DNA from: Ligustrum vulgare
Lineage: Eukaryota; Streptophyta; Magnoliopsida; Lamiales; Oleaceae
Direction: 5' to 3'
DNA length: 64,000 nt
Assembly: GCA_963555705.1 (NCBI GenBank)
Contig: OY743169.1
Coordinates: 48,846,124 to 48,910,123 of the forward strand
Within the stretch, counting starts at the first letter, position 1. The number at the start of each line of letters is the position of its first letter. Below, in pieces: positions 60,173 through 64,000 of this stretch. Both the position numbers and the translations under genes were made by a program. The notes under the pieces are model-generated. The model saw nothing but the letters and a program-made list of their open reading frames with translations, ran no database searches and had not been told where the DNA came from.

Positions 60173-60476
60173 GAGTGACTTTTTTTTTTTTGAATTATGA
60201 TGAATTTTCGGAATTAATAAAAAAAAATAATAATTTTTTTTTTTTTAATAAAATCCGAAAATTCGACGCGAACGCAACAAAACAAACGGGACAGGATTTG
60301 GAAAATAATCGAATAAGGAAAACACTTTTGATTTTTTTAGGACGACTCTTATGGATCAAACTGGAAAAATTTTACTGGCAAGAAGAACGAGATATGGATG
60401 ATTTTGTGTAGACTCTATGATAAAAACACAAAATCAAACTGGATAGAATAACAGAAGAACCTGAATCCAGAGTCCA

Positions 60477-60488
60477 GCTCTGATACCA
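60477..60488 (-). promoter_or_regulatory. Primer binding site of the small LTR element
   Basis: Minus strand TGGTATCAGAGC, two bases from the LTR. Confidence 0.88.
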
Positions 60489-60490
60489 TA

Positions 60491-61379
60491 TGATGAGAAC
60501 CCGGGAGGGGGTCCTCGTCGTAGCTCGCGGAATAACGCTTGGAAAGTTCCGAATTCAGGTTGGAACGGACGATAACACTACAACCCGAGCCTCACGACGT
60601 AAGAACCATGGGTATATTAAACCCAAGACCCGTTACGATGCGGAAATAAGAACCGTAATGGTTTGAACGCCACAAAGGATGCCCACGCCTTTGATAAGTT
60701 CGATTTGTTGAACACCACAAATATCCCACAATATTTGATAAGTTCGAAGTTTGTTCAATTCCAGAACAATGTTGAGAAAACACTCAATATAATTTTTATT
60801 CATCCAAAATATTCTGTTTTTACATTGAATGGAAAAGCATATAAATAGGCAAAATAAAACCTAATCGCTAACTGACTCTGAATAGAATTCTAATTAGGCT
60901 AAAATAACTAAAATACCAAAATAACCAAAATTATCAAAAATAATTAAAACAAAAAATAACCAACTAAACCCTAGCCGCAAAACAAGGCCCAAAAAAGCGT
61001 TACTTGAATTACGGCTGTAACAATTGTCTTTACGGCCGTAATAGCCTCTCGGATCAAAATGTGGTTTAGTTTGTTACGGCCGTGAGAATTTTGATTACGG
61101 CCGTAAGTCTTCTTCTTCATTTACGGCCGTGAGATGATATGTTTACGGCCGTAAAGGCCTTTCTGTCCAAAATCTGCCAACATGGTTTTACGGCCGTAAA
61201 AGTAGGGTTACGGCCGTGAGTCTGTTTCTGCCCAATTTTCTGATCCTTTGACATTAATTGATCTGATTTGAATCTCGACTCGAGCCCAACATGAAACTTG
61301 TTCATTTTCCCATGTAGAATATTGTTGAATATCCCGTATCTTGATTTCTCATTTTTGACGCCTTTTCCGGATCACATCA
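60491..61379 (-). repeat. 5' LTR of the small element
   Basis: 889 bp, near identical to 57673-58561, including the palindrome array (about 61009-61220). Confidence 0.93.
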
Positions 61380-61384
61380 CCTAA

Positions 61385-61640
61385 TTTATCAAATCTTGAT
61401 TGTCAAAATCTTCAGTTTCAGCTTGAACTGTATGTACTGGTGGACACCCCTGCTCTACCACAAGATAATTCCCACAACAATCAGCCTTCCATATAGCATC
61501 ATTAGGTGCAATAGGGCAATCAAATACAACATGATCTCCCCAACAAAAATCACACATCAAATACGTCTGAACTGTTGTTTGATCATAGTACCATTGATAA
61601 CTGTTGCTGCCATCTTCCTGTGTTGCCTTCAGCTATTTGA
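61385..61640 (-). pseudogene. Gag-like segment with knuckle, Tat/Athila-like element
   Basis: The minus strand encodes YQWYYDQTTVQTYLMCDFCWGDHVVFDC, shown here only by its key part CDFCWGDHVVFDC: a CX2CX3HX4C pattern, one residue short of the usual knuckle. It ends at the nested element's insertion site. No start codon or upstream domain could be fixed. Confidence 0.5.
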
Positions 61641-61777
61641 AAATTCGTTCAATCTCTGAAAAGGAAACAATTCAGAGCTTCTAAATATATTCTCATAAAC
61701 TAAGAAATAAAAATAAAGTAAATAAATTTTCAAAGTAAAATAAAAACTAATTGGTATCGTTATTAATATAAAAATAG

Positions 61778-61797
61778 TCTCCAGCAACGGCGCAAAA
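61778..61797 (-). promoter_or_regulatory. Primer binding site, tRNA-Asp type (degenerate)
   Basis: The minus strand reads TTTTGCGCCGTTGCTGGAGA, close to the site used by Athila/Tat elements but with one base lost and one or two changed. Confidence 0.6.
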
Positions 61798-61801
61798 AAC
61801 T

Positions 61802-63390
61802 TGTTTACAAATTTCTCACGGTGCGAGATACGCCCGCAAGTGTACGGGATGGTGAAAAGTAATAAGTGGATGTAAGAGTCCGAATTATCGTTCCCACAAG
61901 GACTACTATTAATTATCGAAATATTTTAGTTCTAGACCTTATTTGAACCAACAAGAGAATTTGAAATTTGAAATTAAAACTACGAACATTAACTAAAGAA
62001 GTAAATTTTTGAAATTTTTTTGTTTTAAAAGATGATTGTAAAGTAGTTGGGAATCCCGATTTCACCTAACCAATTAAATTAACTCCAATTCCAGTTTTAT
62101 TTCCTAAATATGCATTCGGTCGAATTCACTAATGTATATTGAAATTCCTCTCTCGAGTTTAAATCAATTCTATTTAAATAAGTCAACCATGTATCTCTAC
62201 AAAGGGTCCGAATATTCGTTATCTAGATGCAATAAATACAAGAATTCACATACGACCGCAATAATACCAAGAGTATATCTATATCTCTTGTTCAATTACT
62301 GGATTTATTACCACGTTTTAAATTATTAACTCACCTCTTGGATTATGCAAATAACTCAATATACATGAATTGGTGATCAGGAAATTCAAGTATTAAGAGC
62401 AAGAATAAATCAACACACGCAACAAATCATTAAAACTATGGAACTTGGAATTAAAATAATATGACTAGGCTACATCGTTCATCACAACATGAAATTTAGT
62501 TACATCATAATGAAAGAACAAAAAATAAATAAACATTCATTGAAAACAATATAAAGAAAGAAACGCTTGCACCAAGTTTTGATTCTTCAATTATCTTCAA
62601 TTCACGCCCCTTTGTATGCTTGATTCCCCAAGAATTTGATGTTGAAATCTCAATTGTAGCTCATTCTTAGGAGAGGAAAAGGTCCTGATTTTCATGGCAA
62701 GAGGTTTTATTTATAGTTGGAGAAGAGACCTAGTCGAGAAAGGAAAGCAACTTGTCAAACCCGCGTGCGAGTCTTTTTTGGTATCTGCATAGCGTTCAGT
62801 ATTTCGACCATATCTTTCTATTTTCTTATCTGATTGAGGTGGTTTGAAGTGAGTTAGAAAGATAACTTATAGGGATATAATTATTCCTGCAATAGGATTT
62901 TCCAAATTCGGACTTTTACTGCCCCAAAATCAGGTTCAAAGTCCGACTAGAAATCTGTCCAGAATCTTGTGCGATTATAATTAATTTATGATAATATTCT
63001 TATCATTTTTCATTCCTTTTTGACTTCTACTTGCATTCAATTAACTCCTAAATATTCTCAAAGTATCTTCTTGTGATCAAAATCAATCATGGGATATTTG
63101 CAAGTTGGTCCCCTCGTGTTTAATTTGCTCTTTAGTCCTTCAACTTCTAATTTATTTACTTTCCCACCATGGATGATTCTCGATTGTTGTCATAAACTCC
63201 TCAATTGCTCAATTAGGTTTCAAGTAGCATCCAAATTTGCATTTTTCTCATCAATTGCTTCATTCTTCATCTTTTGGGATATTTTCTGATAAGTAAACAA
63301 ATAGACACAAATTAAATAGTAAATATTCAAAAACAACAACAATATATTCTAATTTAGACATACAAATAAGTGTATAAAATACATTTATCA
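61802..63390 (-). repeat. 5' LTR of the Tat/Athila-like element
   Basis: 1589 bp, minus strand TGATAAATG to GTAAACA, with a TATA box (TATAAATA) at 62715-62708. Confidence 0.85.
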
Positions 63391-63395
63391 CCTAC

Positions 63396-64000
63396 CAATC
63401 TGTGAGTCCAGTCTGGAAGAAAAAAATGACCGAGAGACCTTTTACTTAAAATTGGTATAAGGCCAAAGAAGTCTTGGAATTAGTACACTCTGATGTATGT
63501 AGATCAATTAATGTCTAAGCTAGAGATGGGTCTGAGTACTTCATAACTTTTACTAATGATTACTCAAGATACGGGTTATGTTCACCTAATGGCACCCAAG
63601 TGTGAAGCTTTTGAAAAGTTCAAAGAATTCACGACTATAGCGAAGAAACAATTAGGTAAGGAAATTAAAATACATCAATCAGATCGAGATGGAGATTATC
63701 TATCCCATGACTTTAGGTCATATCTATTAGAGATAGGGTTATATCCCAATTAAGTGCACCAGGTACTCCCCAATATAATGGTATATCTGAAAGAAGAAAT
63801 AGGACCTTGTTGGACATGGTCAGATCTATGCTAGGCTTCTCAACTCTCACTATGTCCTTTTGGGGATATGCTCTATAAACTGCAATTTACTTGCTTAACA
63901 TAGTTCCATCTAAATATGTCCCTAAGACACCCCTAGAATTGTGGAATGGGTGAAAGCCTAATCTGGCACATTCTACGAATATGGGGATGTCCTGCACATG
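63396..64000 (+). pseudogene. pol: Copia integrase, continuing from 53549
   Basis: The integrase core resumes right after the duplication. It shows VLELVHSDVC-like sequence near 63475, FTNDYSRYG-like sequence near 63550, then EAFEKFKEF, SDRDGDYLS (catalytic Asp region) and TPQYNGISERRNRTLLDM-like sequence in shifted frames, up to WGYAL and LWNG near 63940. At least three frameshifts and stops occur. It runs off the window end. Confidence 0.82.

Larger units (their letters stand above)
57673..61379 (-). mobile_element. Small LTR retrotransposon (3707 bp) with a single protease-like ORF
   Basis: Two LTRs of exactly 889 bp (57673-58561 and 60491-61379), TGATGAGAAC to ATCACATCA. A perfect CCTAA duplication flanks them (57668-57672, 61380-61384). 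The primer site TGGTATCAGAGC (60488-60477, minus) and a purine run GGAAGAGGGGA (about 58573-58562, minus) set the orientation. By eye the LTRs differ at about nine to ten sites. The only gene is 59962-58799. Gag, RT, RNase H and integrase are absent, so it must depend on another element. Confidence 0.93.
53555..63390 (-). mobile_element. Tat/Athila-like non-autonomous gypsy element (9.8 kb including a nested element)
   Basis: LTRs are 61802-63390 (5', minus orientation) and 53555-55149 (3'). The primer site just inside the 5' LTR (61797-61778) resembles the tRNA-Asp type used by Athila/Tat elements (GCGCCGTTGC). TTTTGGGGTATT precedes the 3' LTR. The duplication CCTAC is perfect. The interior, once the nested element is removed, is about 2.9 kb and lacks RT and integrase. 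Confidence 0.82.
52192..64000 (+). mobile_element. Ty1/copia element, split by a nested insertion
   Basis: Gag, zinc knuckle and protease lie at 52192-53549. The integrase resumes at 63396 and runs off the window. The split is exactly bounded by CCTAC duplications (53550-53554, 63391-63395). No 5' LTR or primer site was recognised upstream of gag. Multiple stops and shifts show an old copy. Confidence 0.82.

Overview
This window is repeat-dense plant nuclear DNA, most likely from a eudicot. I find no intact host gene. Almost every base that can be assigned belongs to a transposable element, an endogenous plant pararetrovirus, or their decayed remains. The evidence is split plant-type introns, a Cassandra element carrying 5S rRNA sequence, chromovirus, Sirevirus and Tat/Athila-type LTR retrotransposons, and a Mutator-like element that carries a SUMO-protease gene. 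The species cannot be fixed from sequence alone.

Layout. (1) 1-~8.1 kb is a Kaonashi-type Mutator-like element with two convergent, broken genes: a multi-exon DUF1985-Ulp1 cysteine protease on + (200-3824) and a MuDR/SWIM transposase on - (7108-4622). Palindromic TGATAC/GTATCA words are scattered through coding and non-coding parts. (2) 8.7-~15.4 kb is the 3' half of a Ty3/gypsy chromovirus on +. Its pol is one continuous frame broken by six nonsense codons, followed by a polypurine tract and a long 3' LTR that holds a MITE next to a TATA box. (3) 15.4-15.7 kb is a Cassandra LTR piece. (4) 15.7-~33 kb is an endogenous caulimovirid on -. Its parts lie in the order N-terminal ORF, coiled coil, coat protein with zinc knuckle, 30K-type movement protein, retropepsin, second retropepsin, RT-RNase H. 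It is split by a 886-bp hAT-type element (TSD ATTAAAAC) and by a complete 9.9-kb gypsy element (22248-32138, TSD GTTTG) with near-identical LTRs but a ruined interior.

(5) 34.8-49.8 kb is a rearranged - strand gypsy family with LTRs in inverted orientation and a gag-only remnant. One LTR is split by an 11-kb Sirevirus-type Copia element on - (35726-46782), which has an extra ORF beyond RNase H and several polypurine tracts. The other LTR holds a complete 742-bp Cassandra (48718-49459, TSD ATTCT). (6) 52.2-64.0 kb is a three-level nest. A + strand Copia is split by a 9.8-kb Tat/Athila-like non-autonomous element on - (53555-63390, TSD CCTAC). That element is itself split by a 3707-bp LTR element on - (57673-61379, TSD CCTAA), whose only gene is an intact 387-codon ORF with a retropepsin-like fold and a highly charged middle. 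Its LTRs carry eight copies of a 12-bp TTACGGCCGTRA palindrome.

The order of events can be read from target-site duplications and LTR similarity. The outer Copia, the pararetrovirus and the MULE are old and broken. The small LTR element and the 9.9-kb gypsy element are recent. The strongest candidates for new biology are the small single-ORF LTR element with its palindrome array, the two retropepsin motifs in the pararetrovirus, and the palindrome network in the Ulp1-carrying MULE.
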